A stretch of DNA of 64,000 bases from CAVWDU01 sp963840725 (GCA_963840725.1 CAWIZY010000016.1:1426001-1490000), one strand, 5' to 3'. Positions 8,562 through 18,346 are shown, counted from the first letter of the stretch. The notes: a model not told the origin generated them from the sequence alone. A program made the numbers and translations.

Positions 8562-9836
8562 TCAGTCGGACACAAATCCGGTGTGATAGGGGCGCAGGTC
8601 TACCACGTCCAGTTCGTCGATAGCGACCGGGTTTCCCGATATCCACATCACGACTCTTCTGCCATCGGTAAAGTAGGGATCGCCGGTGAGATTACCCCTT
8701 GGCGCCTCATAGGGTGCCGCGCCCACACCCCCGACATAGCCTAACTTTTCCAGGGCCTGGGAGTAGGCCATGTCTTCCACCAGGAATTCCCGGGTCTCGT
8801 CCACATCCGGGTCGATCTTGTGTGTGGTAATCGTACGCCAGGTCAATCGCACCCCGATGTCGCGGCTGATCTGGCCGATCCAGACAGGCTTGCCCTCAAA
8901 GCGCAGGGGCGTCAGCCAGATGCGCAGGTGGTTGCGCTCGTTGATGCTGCTGCGGGTGCGCTGCAGGGCCGCATCCTGGGGGCGCCCGAAGACATAGAGT
9001 GCACTGACCGGTGAGTACCGGTAGCGACCCCCGCTCACGGCCGAGGCGGCGGTTTTGAGCAGCGATGCGCCGTAAATGGTCTCGGTTTCATCCCAGCCCG
9101 CGCGCATGAAGGCGTAGTACATGTCCTTGATCTCCCCGATGAACACCAGGTTCAGCGGGTCACCGCGATCTTCACCCTTGGCATCGCGAACGCAGCAGGG
9201 CATTTTCTCCAGTCGATCCACCAGGGTTGGCAGGTCAACGTGCTCGATCTCTGATTCAGGATACATGCCACCCACATCGACCTCATAGTGGTCGAGTTTC
9301 AGCCCGGGTACAGGGACAAAAAAGGTCATCATGTAGGGTTCTGCGCCGCCGATGACATCGACATTGAAGGACTTGGTGCCTTCATCCACACGGCTGAAAA
9401 TATAGCCGGACTGAATGCTGCGACCCGGGACCCGGAGTCGCCGGATAGCCTGGCTTTCTATCAGCTTGTTGCGTTGGTCGCCAGCGAGATCCAGCAGGCT
9501 TCGATTGGCGGTCTCCCTGGGCGAATAGTATGCCATATCCAGCCCCATCGGAGTCAGCGCCAGGGTCTCGTTGCTGAGGTTTTCGACCTGCACCCAGACC
9601 GGCTGAATATTGCGCCGGTAGAGGTCAGAGCCAAAAATAGCCTCGGTTTCCTCAGCGCTGGGTACAGCCGTAGCCACTCTGAGTTCCCGTTCTTCCTGGA
9701 TATGCAGCCGGTCGTTCGGCGGTGGCACCTGTTTGCCCTTGAACAGCATCGACGGTTCCTGGGCATAGGTTCCGGCGGATATCACCGACATCAGGCAGAG
9801 ATTAAGCATCAGGGCCAGTGTTAGCTTATTCATCAC
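8562..9836 (-). CDS. LssY_C-domain exported protein (paralogue 2)
   Basis: 424 aa with an N-terminal signal peptide (hydrophobic to ~residue 22, then TYAQEP). The rest matches the LssY C-terminal-type domain: PVWVQVENLSNETLALTP, NVDVIGG, then VWIGQISRDIGVRL, and the late TDGRRVVMWISGNPV. LssY is named from the Legionella lss secretion locus; the biochemical function is not known. Its start (ATG 9836 or 9833) overlaps the stop of the upstream paralogue by 11 bp, so the two are translationally coupled and presumably form one envelope complex or redundant pair. No catalytic motif recognised. Confidence 0.75.
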   Translation of the reverse strand: MMNKLTLALMLNLCLMSVISAGTYAQEPSMLFKGKQVPPPNDRLHIQEERELRVATAVPSAEETEAIFGSDLYRRNIQPVWVQVENLSNETLALTPMGLDMAYYSPRETANRSLLDLAGDQRNKLIESQAIRRLRVPGRSIQSGYIFSRVDEGTKSFNVDVIGGAEPYMMTFFVPVPGLKLDHYEVDVGGMYPESEIEHVDLPTLVDRLEKMPCCVRDAKGEDRGDPLNLVFIGEIKDMYYAFMRAGWDETETIYGASLLKTAASAVSGGRYRYSPVSALYVFGRPQDAALQRTRSSINERNHLRIWLTPLRFEGKPVWIGQISRDIGVRLTWRTITTHKIDPDVDETREFLVEDMAYSQALEKLGYVGGVGAAPYEAPRGNLTGDPYFTDGRRVVMWISGNPVAIDELDVVDLRPYHTGFVSD

Positions 9837-11136
9837 TTGTGGCCTTCCTGGCTTTCGTCAGGGGGTTGTCAAAAATGATGCGGCCTTCGTCTAGCGCAAC
9901 AGGTGTCTCGGAGAGGAACAGCACTGAACGTTTACCCTGGGTGAAGAAGGCGTCGCCTCGAAAGGTTGCGTGGGGGTTTTCCACCGTTGACTGGCCGACA
10001 CCGTCGACCATACCCCAGCGGCTTATCGACTGGTTGTACCAGAAGTTCTGGACCAGAAATGTCAACGCGCTGTCGACATCTGCGGACGGTGATTCGCTGG
10101 CAAAGGTGGCAAGAAAGCTGGAGTCGACAGGGTAGGACCCACCAGCGAGTTCCCCCAACCAGTTCTGGTCCAGCGTGGTGTAGTAAACCTGCCCCACCCA
10201 GACCAGCTCTGATTCCACCACCCAGGGGGTGAGCCACAGGTGTAAGATCAGTTGCTCATTGCCGTATTTCCGATCCAGAGTCACCGTGGCATCTGCGGGA
10301 CGGCCCCGGTACATTTGCTGGTGCAACCCTCGCTCAGTTATCTCCGCACGCTGGGTTTCTGTCCAGTCGCCTCGCAGTAGCGAGCGCCGCACCGCAAGCG
10401 GCGAGCCAACCAGCACCGTATTCAGCGGGCCGCCGTCAAGCTTGCCGCTGCTATCGGTCACGCAACAGCCGAGGTCTGTCTCCAGCGCCTCTCTGAGCTC
10501 GTTGAGGCTGAACCGGCGTATCTCCGATTCATCATACATGCCGGCGAAGTCGACCTCGGTGTAGTCCGCTTCGAACCCGGGTATGGGCATGAAAAAAGTA
10601 AACGTGGTGGGGTCGGTATTGCTGAAAACATCCACATTGAAGCCCTTGGTGCCGGGCTTGAAGTGGGTGAATACCAGCCCGGAGAGCGTTTCGCCCGCGG
10701 GTATTATTCGGGGCAGGGCATTGTCGTGAAACCAGCGTTCCATGTCGCGGTAGCCCTGGCGGCTAAACTTTTTGCGATTCGTGTAGGCAACTTCGATGGG
10801 TGAAAAGTAATCTCGGTCGATGCTCCACAATGCGACCCTGGCGTTCTGGGCCGTGCGGTTCTCGACCTCGATCCAAACCGGTTGTACCCCCTGCTCGTAG
10901 AGGTCCAGACTGGTCAGCGCGAGGGCTTCTGCGGCGTCTGGCACTGCGGCGGTAATGCGCAGATCGCCCTGTTGTTGAGTCTTGGCGCGCTGCAGGAAGC
11001 CGGCATCACCAACACTGACCGGTTCGTAGGGCCGCATGGCGCAAGCTGTTATGGCCATGGCAATGATAGCCAGCCAGAGTAACTGTACCAACTTCGGCAG
11101 CGGTGGCTTAACCGGATTGAATTGCGGGGGAGGCAT
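9826..11136 (-). CDS. LssY_C-domain lipoprotein (paralogue 1)
   Basis: 436 aa from ATG 11136 (AGGAA about 11 nt upstream); a longer frame to 11256 is open but would place a second hydrophobic stretch ahead of a good lipoprotein signal. The start gives a basic N-terminus, hydrophobic LLWLAIIAMAIT and lipobox ITAC, so the mature protein is likely acylated. The body is clearly homologous to its downstream neighbour (PVWIEVENRTAQNARVALW, KGFNVDVFSN, GCCVTDSSGKLDGGPLN, VWVGQVYYTT). Both share the CC pair before the D-G-P-L-N motif. Role unknown; an envelope-associated pair is the reasonable reading. Confidence 0.75.
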   Translation of the reverse strand: MPPPQFNPVKPPLPKLVQLLWLAIIAMAITACAMRPYEPVSVGDAGFLQRAKTQQQGDLRITAAVPDAAEALALTSLDLYEQGVQPVWIEVENRTAQNARVALWSIDRDYFSPIEVAYTNRKKFSRQGYRDMERWFHDNALPRIIPAGETLSGLVFTHFKPGTKGFNVDVFSNTDPTTFTFFMPIPGFEADYTEVDFAGMYDESEIRRFSLNELREALETDLGCCVTDSSGKLDGGPLNTVLVGSPLAVRRSLLRGDWTETQRAEITERGLHQQMYRGRPADATVTLDRKYGNEQLILHLWLTPWVVESELVWVGQVYYTTLDQNWLGELAGGSYPVDSSFLATFASESPSADVDSALTFLVQNFWYNQSISRWGMVDGVGQSTVENPHATFRGDAFFTQGKRSVLFLSETPVALDEGRIIFDNPLTKARKATSDE

Positions 11137-11378
11137 GGGTATTCGGGTTCCTGCAAGAAAAATAGCGAGTACTCCTGTAAATAGCAAACAAACGGGGGAA
11201 ATGCCAGTGCGTCCTTCCTGTGTGGGCAGATTGTTCTTCCATGGCTGGTGCTGCAACGGTGCTGTAACAAGGCCCTGGCGGCGGAAAAGACTCCCCTAAA
11301 CTTCCCGACTTTCGTATGGCTTTGTGCCTTCGAGGCGCTAAACTGTCGCCTCGTATAGAGAGTTTTCAGAGGCCGGCG

Positions 11379-12899
11379 ATGAACCCCGATCTGGACGGAT
11401 TGCAAACCTTTACCCTGCGTTTTTTGGAGGTCAGTGCGCTGGTCATCGCTGGACTGGTCATCGCTGGTCTGCTGGCCGTCATCTATATGTACGTTGTAGA
11501 CGTGACCCAGAAGAAGCAGGCGATCCGGCGAAACTATCCGGTCATTGGCCGGTTTAGATATTTTTTCGAACATCTCGGAGAGTTTTTCCGACAGTATTTT
11601 TTTGCCTTGGACCGGGAGGAGCTGCCCTTTAATCGCGCCCAGCGAACCTGGGTGTACCGGGCCGCTAAAAATATTGATAACACAGTCGCGTTTGGATCAA
11701 CGCATCCGCTCAACCAGCCCGGCAGTTTCATTTTCCTCAACGATGCTTTTCCGCCGCTGGAGCGGGAGAAGCCCCAGGGCAATGACTTGCTCTACGGTGA
11801 GGGCTATGCGACCAAGCCCTATAACAGTCGCGCGTTTTTCAACGTCTCAGCAATGAGTTTCGGTGCGCTTTCGGTGCCGGCGGTAACGGCACTCTCCAAC
11901 GGCGCCCGACAGGCGGGGATCTGGTTGAATACCGGCGAGGGAGGCCTGGCACCCTATCACCTTGAGGGGGGCTGTGATGTTATTTTCCAGATTGGCACAG
12001 CCAAGTACGGTGTCCGCGATGAGGCTGGCATGTTGAGCGAAAAACGCCTTGCCGAGATCGCCGCCTGCGAATCTGTCCGAATGTTTGAAATCAAACTCTC
12101 CCAGGGCGCAAAACCGGGCAAAGGAGGCATACTCCCGGGGGCCAAAGTGACGCCGGTTATCGCCAGCACCCGGGGCATCCCCGTGGGTGAATCCTCCATC
12201 AGTCCCAACCGCCACCTGGACATCGGCAACATCGATGAACTACTCGATATGATCCATCGGGTTCGCAATATTACCGGCAAGCCTGTGGGCATCAAGGCAG
12301 TACTGGGGCAGGCGGAATGGCTGGATGAGCTCTGCCGACGCATACAGGTGCGTGGGCTGGAGTATGCGCCGGATTTTTTTACCCTCGATAGCGCAGACGG
12401 CGGCACCGGGGCCGCTCCGCAAAGCCTTATCGACTATATGGGCCTTCCCTTACGCAGCAGTCTGCCCTTGCTGGTGGACAAGCTGAACGAACACGGGCTG
12501 CGCTCGCGTATCAGGGTTATCTGCGCCGGCAAGATGATCAACCCTGCCGGGGTAGCGGGCGCTCTGTGTATGGGCGCTGACAGCGTCAATACGGCGCGAG
12601 GCTTTATGTTTGCTCTGGGCTGTGTGCAGGCGTTGCAATGCAACAAGAATACCTGTCCAACGGGTATCACGACCCATGACGAGGATCTGCAGCGGGGTCT
12701 CGATCCGGTCGACAAGGCCCAGCGAGTGGCCGACTATGCCCGCAATCTTATTCATGAAGTGGAGATGATCGCCCACTCTTGCGGAGTCGCCGAACCGCGC
12801 ATGCTCAATCGCAGTCATGCCTGTATGATTGATGCCAACGGCGATCCACGGCCGTTGGCGGAGACATTTGGTGTCGGTGTCATCTCGCCGCCTCCCTAG
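11379..12899 (+). CDS. FMN-binding glutamate synthase family protein (GltB central-domain-like), membrane-anchored
   Basis: 506 aa from ATG 11379, chosen because AGAGG lies just upstream and an N-terminal membrane helix (VSALVIAGLVIAGLLAVIYMYV) then follows. The rest is the FMN-binding barrel of glutamate synthase: MSFGALS, NTGEGGLAPYH, KLSQGAKPGKGGILPG, SADGGTGAAP and the cysteine-rich CNKNTCPTGITTHD that in true GltB contributes to the 3Fe-4S cluster. The amidotransferase domain and NADPH subunit are absent, so it is a stand-alone member whose electron donor and substrate are unknown. It should not be read as assimilating ammonia by itself. Confidence 0.85.
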   Translation: MNPDLDGLQTFTLRFLEVSALVIAGLVIAGLLAVIYMYVVDVTQKKQAIRRNYPVIGRFRYFFEHLGEFFRQYFFALDREELPFNRAQRTWVYRAAKNIDNTVAFGSTHPLNQPGSFIFLNDAFPPLEREKPQGNDLLYGEGYATKPYNSRAFFNVSAMSFGALSVPAVTALSNGARQAGIWLNTGEGGLAPYHLEGGCDVIFQIGTAKYGVRDEAGMLSEKRLAEIAACESVRMFEIKLSQGAKPGKGGILPGAKVTPVIASTRGIPVGESSISPNRHLDIGNIDELLDMIHRVRNITGKPVGIKAVLGQAEWLDELCRRIQVRGLEYAPDFFTLDSADGGTGAAPQSLIDYMGLPLRSSLPLLVDKLNEHGLRSRIRVICAGKMINPAGVAGALCMGADSVNTARGFMFALGCVQALQCNKNTCPTGITTHDEDLQRGLDPVDKAQRVADYARNLIHEVEMIAHSCGVAEPRMLNRSHACMIDANGDPRPLAETFGVGVISPPP

Positions 12900-13108
12900 C
12901 GCTGGCCAATGGTGCTGGTGTGATTACTGAAAAACCCCACTTCCCGGCGTTCTGTCGTTGCCTGCCTCGCGCGGCTCGTGCTAGCGTCCGGATTACAAGA
13001 GCCGCGTACAGGACCCGGGTGAACTAGCCAGGTACAGATGCCGGGTGCAACAGCGGCACACAATGGGTGCCGCCAGACGGGCGGACCACAGGGGATTTTG
13101 TAAGATGA

Positions 13109-15523
13109 ATGAGTGGGCGATACTGCGGGGCGACATTGCTGCGCCTGGCGTTTTGGGCTGACAGTTTGACGGTCGCCTCCAGAATCAATTTGCTGGTGCT
13201 ACTGCTGTTGCTTGCAGCGGGCTGCCTGCTATTGGGCTACGTGCTGAAAAGCGAATACCAGTACGAGCGCAATCGACTGTTGGATGGTGCCTCTACCCTG
13301 GTGCTTAGCCAACCCCAGCTGCAGACTGCTATTTACTACAATGATACGGCCGTGTTGGAGGAAGCCCTGACCCGATTTTCCGAACTCTCCGAAGCGGTGA
13401 TTTATGCGGCGATCCAAACACCGGCCGGCGACACGCTGGCGTCAGTGATTCACCCGGCGGCGTCCGCTGTGGCTATTCCCGAGATACGCCGTTTGCGCGC
13501 CGCTGGTTCGCCTCTCGATACTGGCCTGTCGCGTGAAGTCAGTGACCGCAGCCCCCCCGGCTATGGCTGGCTGGCAGCGCTGACCCTGGGTGAAGTCATC
13601 GACGACTTGACTTTGCCCATCGTGTCCCGCGTCAATCCCATTCGCACGGACATCAGCCGCAGTGAGTTTGTTGCAGCCTTGACCAGTCCGGATCCAGTCA
13701 AGAGTTTGCATGTGGTCAGTTATGCGCACCTGGGTATCAGCCGGACGCTCCTTCTGGCCAGCGTGCTGCCCTCCCTGTTGTTTGCCCTGGTGCTGTATCT
13801 GGTGTTCATGGCAATCGCCGGAATGGTGACCTTTGCCCTGACGCGCCGCATTTCCAGCCCCCTGTCGCGGCTGGCGAGGATGGCCGACGACATTGCTTCG
13901 GGCAAGGTCGACGATTCGCTGCAGCTCGAGGCCAGCGGAGAGGTGAAAGAAGTCGCGTCGCTATTGAGCACGATTATCGGTGGCCTCAATGTGCAAAAAA
14001 AGCGCATGGACGTTGACCATCGTCTGCTTAGCATGAAGGTCGATGAGCGCACTGAGCAGTTGTCGAAACGCAATGACGAGTTGAAACGCGCGGTTAGCGA
14101 AATTACCAAAACCAAGGACCGGCTGAGGCAAATGGCTTATTTTGACAGCCTGACGGCATTGCCCAACCGGCGTCTGTTCACTGAGCAACTCGCCCTGCTG
14201 TTGCGTCTTGCCAAGCGCAACAATCAGGTCCTTGCACTGCTGTTTCTTGATCTCGACAACTTCAAGCGCATCAACGACTCACTGGGGCATAGCGCAGGTG
14301 ATAACCTGCTGCGCGAGGTGGGGCTCAGATTGGCCAGCTGTGTGCGCGACAGTGATATTGTCAGTCACTATGTCGAGGAAGAAGAGCTTTCCAAACTTGA
14401 TCCCCGGATCGATGTCTCCCGCCTGGGTGGTGATGAGTTCACCGTAGTGCTCAATCAGATCGAGAAACCTGAAGACGCGGGTCTTGTTGCCCAGCGACTA
14501 CTGGAATCAATGGCCCGGCCAATCATGGTAGACGGGCATGAGGTAGTCATTACCACCAGCATTGGCATTGCGATAGCACCGCGGGATGCTGAAGATGTCG
14601 AAGCGTTGCTAAAGGCCGCGGATTCCGCCATGTATCGGGCCAAGGCGCAGGGCCGAAACAATTTTACTTACTTCGACCGGGAGATGCAGGATGCGGGCGT
14701 GGAACGCCTGCGACTGGAGAGTGATCTGCGCCGCGCTATCGAACGGGATGAACTGATACTGCATTACCAACCACAGGTCGACACCCGCTCTGGTGATGTC
14801 GTCGGGGTGGAGGCGCTGTTGCGCTGGCAGCACCCCGATCAGGGTCTGGTGCCACCCTTCAAGTTTATTCCATTGGCGGAAGAACTTGGCTTGATAGATG
14901 AGCTCGGCGAGTGGGTACTGAAGACTGCCTGTGAACAAATGGTCGCGCTGGATCGTCAGGGGCACAGGTTGGCTAAGATTGCCGTTAATGTGTCTGCGCT
15001 GGAATTCAATGAAAACCTTACCGCCCGGGTCGACAGGGTCCTGCGGGAAACCGGTCTGGCGCCGACCAGGCTGGTACTGGAGTTAACCGAGGGTATTGCG
15101 ATAGAAGATACCGGTGCTATGACAAGGCGCTTGCGCGACCTTAAGAATCTGGGTGTCAACCTGTCTATCGACGACTTTGGTACCGGCTATTCTTCACTCA
15201 GCTATCTCAGCCGGTTTCCGTTGGATGATCTGAAAATCGATCGCAGTTTCGTGACCGATTTCAACAAGACGGAGACAGACACAAGCCTTATTTCGGCCAT
15301 CATCGCAATGGGCAAGAGCATGAATCTCAAGCTGGTTGCCGAGGGCGTGGAGACCCGAGAACAGTACGAATTCCTCACCCGCAACGGTGCAAGTATCATC
15401 CAGGGCTATCTGTTCAGTAAGCCGGTAGCCGCGGAGGAATTGGAAAAATTACTGCGGCCCGCATTCTACATGCCCCAGATCTCCGATCTGGAGGGCAATG
15501 GGCTGCGCGCGTTGAGCCGCTAG
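13109..15523 (+). CDS. Membrane GGDEF-EAL protein (c-di-GMP synthase/phosphodiesterase)
   Basis: 804 aa. A transmembrane helix at ~22-45, a periplasmic sensor region of ~160 residues, a second helix at ~212-240 and a HAMP linker with coiled coil precede the output domains. The GGDEF domain has an intact active site (RLGGDEF, residues 438-444). The EAL domain has EALLRW (568-573) and DDFGTGYSSL. Both halves therefore look catalytically competent. An extra ~18-residue acidic stretch (HYVEEEELSKLDPRID) sits just before the GGDEF loop, where most homologues pass directly from RESD to VARLGGDEF. It is a stand-alone gene; the input ligand is unknown. Confidence 0.9.
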   Translation: MSGRYCGATLLRLAFWADSLTVASRINLLVLLLLLAAGCLLLGYVLKSEYQYERNRLLDGASTLVLSQPQLQTAIYYNDTAVLEEALTRFSELSEAVIYAAIQTPAGDTLASVIHPAASAVAIPEIRRLRAAGSPLDTGLSREVSDRSPPGYGWLAALTLGEVIDDLTLPIVSRVNPIRTDISRSEFVAALTSPDPVKSLHVVSYAHLGISRTLLLASVLPSLLFALVLYLVFMAIAGMVTFALTRRISSPLSRLARMADDIASGKVDDSLQLEASGEVKEVASLLSTIIGGLNVQKKRMDVDHRLLSMKVDERTEQLSKRNDELKRAVSEITKTKDRLRQMAYFDSLTALPNRRLFTEQLALLLRLAKRNNQVLALLFLDLDNFKRINDSLGHSAGDNLLREVGLRLASCVRDSDIVSHYVEEEELSKLDPRIDVSRLGGDEFTVVLNQIEKPEDAGLVAQRLLESMARPIMVDGHEVVITTSIGIAIAPRDAEDVEALLKAADSAMYRAKAQGRNNFTYFDREMQDAGVERLRLESDLRRAIERDELILHYQPQVDTRSGDVVGVEALLRWQHPDQGLVPPFKFIPLAEELGLIDELGEWVLKTACEQMVALDRQGHRLAKIAVNVSALEFNENLTARVDRVLRETGLAPTRLVLELTEGIAIEDTGAMTRRLRDLKNLGVNLSIDDFGTGYSSLSYLSRFPLDDLKIDRSFVTDFNKTETDTSLISAIIAMGKSMNLKLVAEGVETREQYEFLTRNGASIIQGYLFSKPVAAEELEKLLRPAFYMPQISDLEGNGLRALSR

Positions 15524-15544
15524 CTTCGCGAATCAGTCAGTGGT

Positions 15545-16432
15545 TCATTCCAGGTCGCTGGCCTTGTGACGCTCCTTCAGCCACTCCTCTTCCGGCCCCC
15601 AGGTTCGATTGACTCTGCGGCCACGTTGCACCGCCGGTCGCTCACTGATGGCTCTGGCCCAGCGATTGACATGTTGGTAGGACTCCACGTCCAGAAACTC
15701 TTGTGCCTCGTAAAGGTTGCCTAAAACCAGACTGCCGTACCAGGGGTAGTTGGCCATATCGGCAATGGTGTACTCATCGCCGCAAAGGAATTGGCGTTCG
15801 GCGAGGTTTTTGTCCAGCACATCGAGTTGGCGTTTGACTTCCATCGCATAGCGGTTGATCGGGTACTCAAGTTTCTCCGGTGCGTAGGCGTAGAAGTGCC
15901 CGAATCCGCCGCCCAGAAACGGGACGCTGCCCATTTGCCAAAACAGCCAGGACAGGCACTCTGCGCGCGGTGCCGGCTGTTGAGGTAGAAAGACGTCGAA
16001 CTTCTCCGCCAGGTATACCAAAATGGCGCCGGACTCGAAGATGCGGATCGGGGTCTCCCCGCTTCTGTCGACCAGCGCCGGTATTTTCGAATTTGGGTTA
16101 ATGGCAACAAAGCCACTGCCAAACTGTTCGCCCTCCATTATGTCGATCAGGTAGGCGTCGTACTCGGCTTCCCTTTGGCCCAGTCCCAGCAGTTCTTCCA
16201 GCAGTACGGTGACTTTTACTCCATTGGGTGTCGCCAGGGAATACAGCTGCAGGGGATGCTTGCCTACGGGCAACACTCGTTCATGGGTGGCGCCGGATAC
16301 CGGGCGGTTGATATTGGCAAATTTGCCGCCGCTCTCGCTGTCCCAGTGCCAAACTGCGGGTGGAACATAGGGTTCGGTATTGCTGGTACCAACGTCGTTT
16401 CTGCCAGCGTCACTCGTTTCGGCATCACTCAT
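15545..16432 (-). CDS. yghU: YghU-type glutathione S-transferase / disulfide-bond oxidoreductase
   Basis: 295 aa from ATG 16432 with GGAGGAG five bases upstream; a GTG two codons earlier is the alternative. N-terminal signature YVPPAVWHWDSESGGKFANINRP is typical of the YghU/YfcG nu-class, followed by a thioredoxin-fold domain (LYSLATPNGVKVTVLLEELL, NSKIPALVD, ESGAILVYLAEKF) and an all-helical C-terminal domain (FLCGDEYTIADMANYPW). Nu-class enzymes bind two glutathione molecules and reduce disulfides or peroxides in the cytoplasm. Transcribed alone, convergent with the GGDEF-EAL gene. Confidence 0.9.
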   Translation of the reverse strand: MSDAETSDAGRNDVGTSNTEPYVPPAVWHWDSESGGKFANINRPVSGATHERVLPVGKHPLQLYSLATPNGVKVTVLLEELLGLGQREAEYDAYLIDIMEGEQFGSGFVAINPNSKIPALVDRSGETPIRIFESGAILVYLAEKFDVFLPQQPAPRAECLSWLFWQMGSVPFLGGGFGHFYAYAPEKLEYPINRYAMEVKRQLDVLDKNLAERQFLCGDEYTIADMANYPWYGSLVLGNLYEAQEFLDVESYQHVNRWARAISERPAVQRGRRVNRTWGPEEEWLKERHKASDLE

Positions 16433-16615
16433 AATCACTCCTCCAGTTGCAGGTCGGGTGGTAACTGCATGGCCTGACAGTGTAAGTGTTGTAGCAAAGG
16501 GGATACAGCCTCCCGGGTTATAAGCTTATGTCTGAGTGGCGTTGACGTGACCCGGGGATAGCTATGCTCGGCCCGCGTCCACGCAAACTCCAGTGATGGC
16601 TACCAGCGTGGGCAT

Positions 16616-17197
16616 TCAGGCCAGCCGGCTCAATCGGTCGCGCTGAGTGGGTTCGTCTATGTCCAGCAGGATACCTTCATCGGCCACCGGTACCCGCACT
16701 ACCCGTTGCTCTTGGGCGTTCAGCAGATTGCCGGCACCGCGGTCGCCGCTCAGGCGCCGCAGGTCGGCAAACTGGCTCTCGCCAAATCCGACCGGATGAC
16801 CGCGACGGCCGTCATAACAGGGCACGACAATGTTCTCCGGGTTCAGTTTATCGGCGAGCAATTGAAAGGTGCTCACCTGAATCAGGGGCATATCACCCAG
16901 CGCGATGAGCACGCCGGACCAGTCCTCAGGCACGGCAGCAATGGCCTCTGCCAGACTGTGGCCCATGCCCCGGCGGGAGTGATGGCAACGGATGCTATTG
17001 ACCCCTCGGATCCGTAGCTGCGCTGCCAGCTTGGCATCCTCAGCGCGCAGCGCGATCAGCAATGGCAGGCCCGATCGCCGAGCAGGCGCGATACTGGCAT
17101 CGAGCAAGTTCTGGTCGCCGGCGATCACAGCCAGTCGTTTGTCCGCGCCGTAGCGCCGCGAGTAGCCCGCTGCGAGCATCAGTACGCCAACGGTCAC
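16616..17197 (-). CDS. MocA/MobA-like molybdopterin nucleotidyltransferase
   Basis: 193 aa from GTG 17197, sharing a GTGA overlap with the stop of xdhC; the longer open frame upstream is the antisense of xdhC and is rejected. The nucleotide-binding signature MLAAGYSRRYGADKRLA opens the protein and GDMP follows in LIALGDMPLIQ (metal/nucleotide site). The family transfers CMP or GMP onto molybdopterin, here probably CMP as in MocA, to mature xanthine dehydrogenase/CO dehydrogenase-type enzymes. No such molybdoenzyme is in the window, so the client is elsewhere. Confidence 0.8.
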   Translation of the reverse strand: MTVGVLMLAAGYSRRYGADKRLAVIAGDQNLLDASIAPARRSGLPLLIALRAEDAKLAAQLRIRGVNSIRCHHSRRGMGHSLAEAIAAVPEDWSGVLIALGDMPLIQVSTFQLLADKLNPENIVVPCYDGRRGHPVGFGESQFADLRRLSGDRGAGNLLNAQEQRVVRVPVADEGILLDIDEPTQRDRLSRLA

Positions 17198-18150
17198 TGC
17201 GAGTTCCCTGAGCGACGCAGCCCGGTCAGTTGCGCCATTATCGCCACCGCTATCTCTGCCGGTGTTTTGCTGCCGATCGGGAGGCCCACGGGCGCATGGA
17301 GGCGGGCGATTTGCTGATCCGCCAGGCCCAGTTGCTGTAATCTCACCAGGCGTTTTTCGGTTGTCTTCATCGAACCCAGTGCGCCGACATACCAGGCCTC
17401 GGTGGCGAGCGCTTCCATCAGGGCCATATCGTCGATTCGGGGATCGTGGGTGAGCGTAATAATCACCGAGTGTTGGTCCGAGGCGCGCAGTCTGATGACG
17501 TCGTCGGGCATGCCCTGGATCAGTTCTACCGAGGGCCCGGCCCACTGATCAAGAATCTGTTGCCTCGGGTCGGTAACCAGAACTTCATAGTCCATGCCCA
17601 GGGCGAGTTCCGAGAGAGTTTGGGCCAGCTGCCCTGCGCCAACCAGTAGCATACGCATCCTGGGGCCAAAGCACTGTCGCAGTTCGCCCGCCGTGAGTTG
17701 CAGCTGCGAAAATCGGGATACTGGAACCATGTGGGTGCGGCCCGTGGCCAGGGTCATATGGCGTTCAACACACTCGCGATCTGCAATGGCCTGCAAGGCG
17801 GCCCCGATCCAGTCGTTGTCGGAGGGCCCCAGCCGCTGTAATAGCAGTTCCAGACGGCCCCCGCAGGGCAGACCGAGCCGTTCGTTCTCCTCGGCGGTAA
17901 TGCCGTATTCAAGCAACGTGGGGAGGGTAGCTGGAACTGAGCCCGCGCACAGCTGTTGCAGCAGGTCTTCCTCTACACAGCCGCCAGAGACCGTCCCTAC
18001 CTGCTCGCCACTATCGAGTACGCCCAGCATCGATCCCACCGGTCGTGGCGATGAGCCCAACGCGGTGACAATGGTGCATAGCCACACGTGTTGCTCCTGG
18101 CGGAGCCAGTTGGCGACAGTTTCAAGAACGTGGTGATCAAGTGATTGCAT
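17194..18150 (-). CDS. xdhC: XdhC/CoxI-family molybdenum cofactor insertion protein
   Basis: 318 aa. XdhC_CoxI N-terminal domain (TALGSSPRPVGSMLGVLDSGEQVGTVSGGCVE, split here at residues ~29-60) and a C-terminal Rossmann-like XdhC domain (MLLVGAGQLAQTLSELA at ~165, GALGSMKTTEKRL, LHAPVGLPIGSKTPAEIAVAIMAQL). In characterised systems XdhC binds and sulfurates Moco and delivers it to the apoenzyme. Overlaps the following MocA-like gene by 4 bp, as expected for a two-gene cofactor-maturation unit. Confidence 0.88.
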   Translation of the reverse strand: MQSLDHHVLETVANWLRQEQHVWLCTIVTALGSSPRPVGSMLGVLDSGEQVGTVSGGCVEEDLLQQLCAGSVPATLPTLLEYGITAEENERLGLPCGGRLELLLQRLGPSDNDWIGAALQAIADRECVERHMTLATGRTHMVPVSRFSQLQLTAGELRQCFGPRMRMLLVGAGQLAQTLSELALGMDYEVLVTDPRQQILDQWAGPSVELIQGMPDDVIRLRASDQHSVIITLTHDPRIDDMALMEALATEAWYVGALGSMKTTEKRLVRLQQLGLADQQIARLHAPVGLPIGSKTPAEIAVAIMAQLTGLRRSGNSQ

Positions 18151-18291
18151 GGTTAATCTGTGCAGGGCCGCACCGGCAGTTTAGCACTCTGTAAGGATTG
18201 CAGCAGGCCGGCCGGGGACATCAAAAACACGCTGCCGGGCAAACCGGTTTGCCAGTTTTTTGTCGGATTGGCGCAAGTGTGGCGTGTCTGA

Positions 18292-18333
18292 AAAGACCGC
18301 AGCACCGCCTCGCTTTGCAGGAGGCGGTGCTGC
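18292..18333 (-). terminator. Rho-independent terminator of the DUF937 gene
   Basis: A perfect 13-bp stem (GCAGCACCGCCTC at 18299-18311 paired with 18321-18333) with a 9-nt loop lies just past the stop codon. Read on the minus strand it is followed by GGTCTTTTC, a short U-rich tail. Stem and position are convincing. Confidence 0.8.
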
Positions 18334-18346
18334 GATGAGGGGGGCT

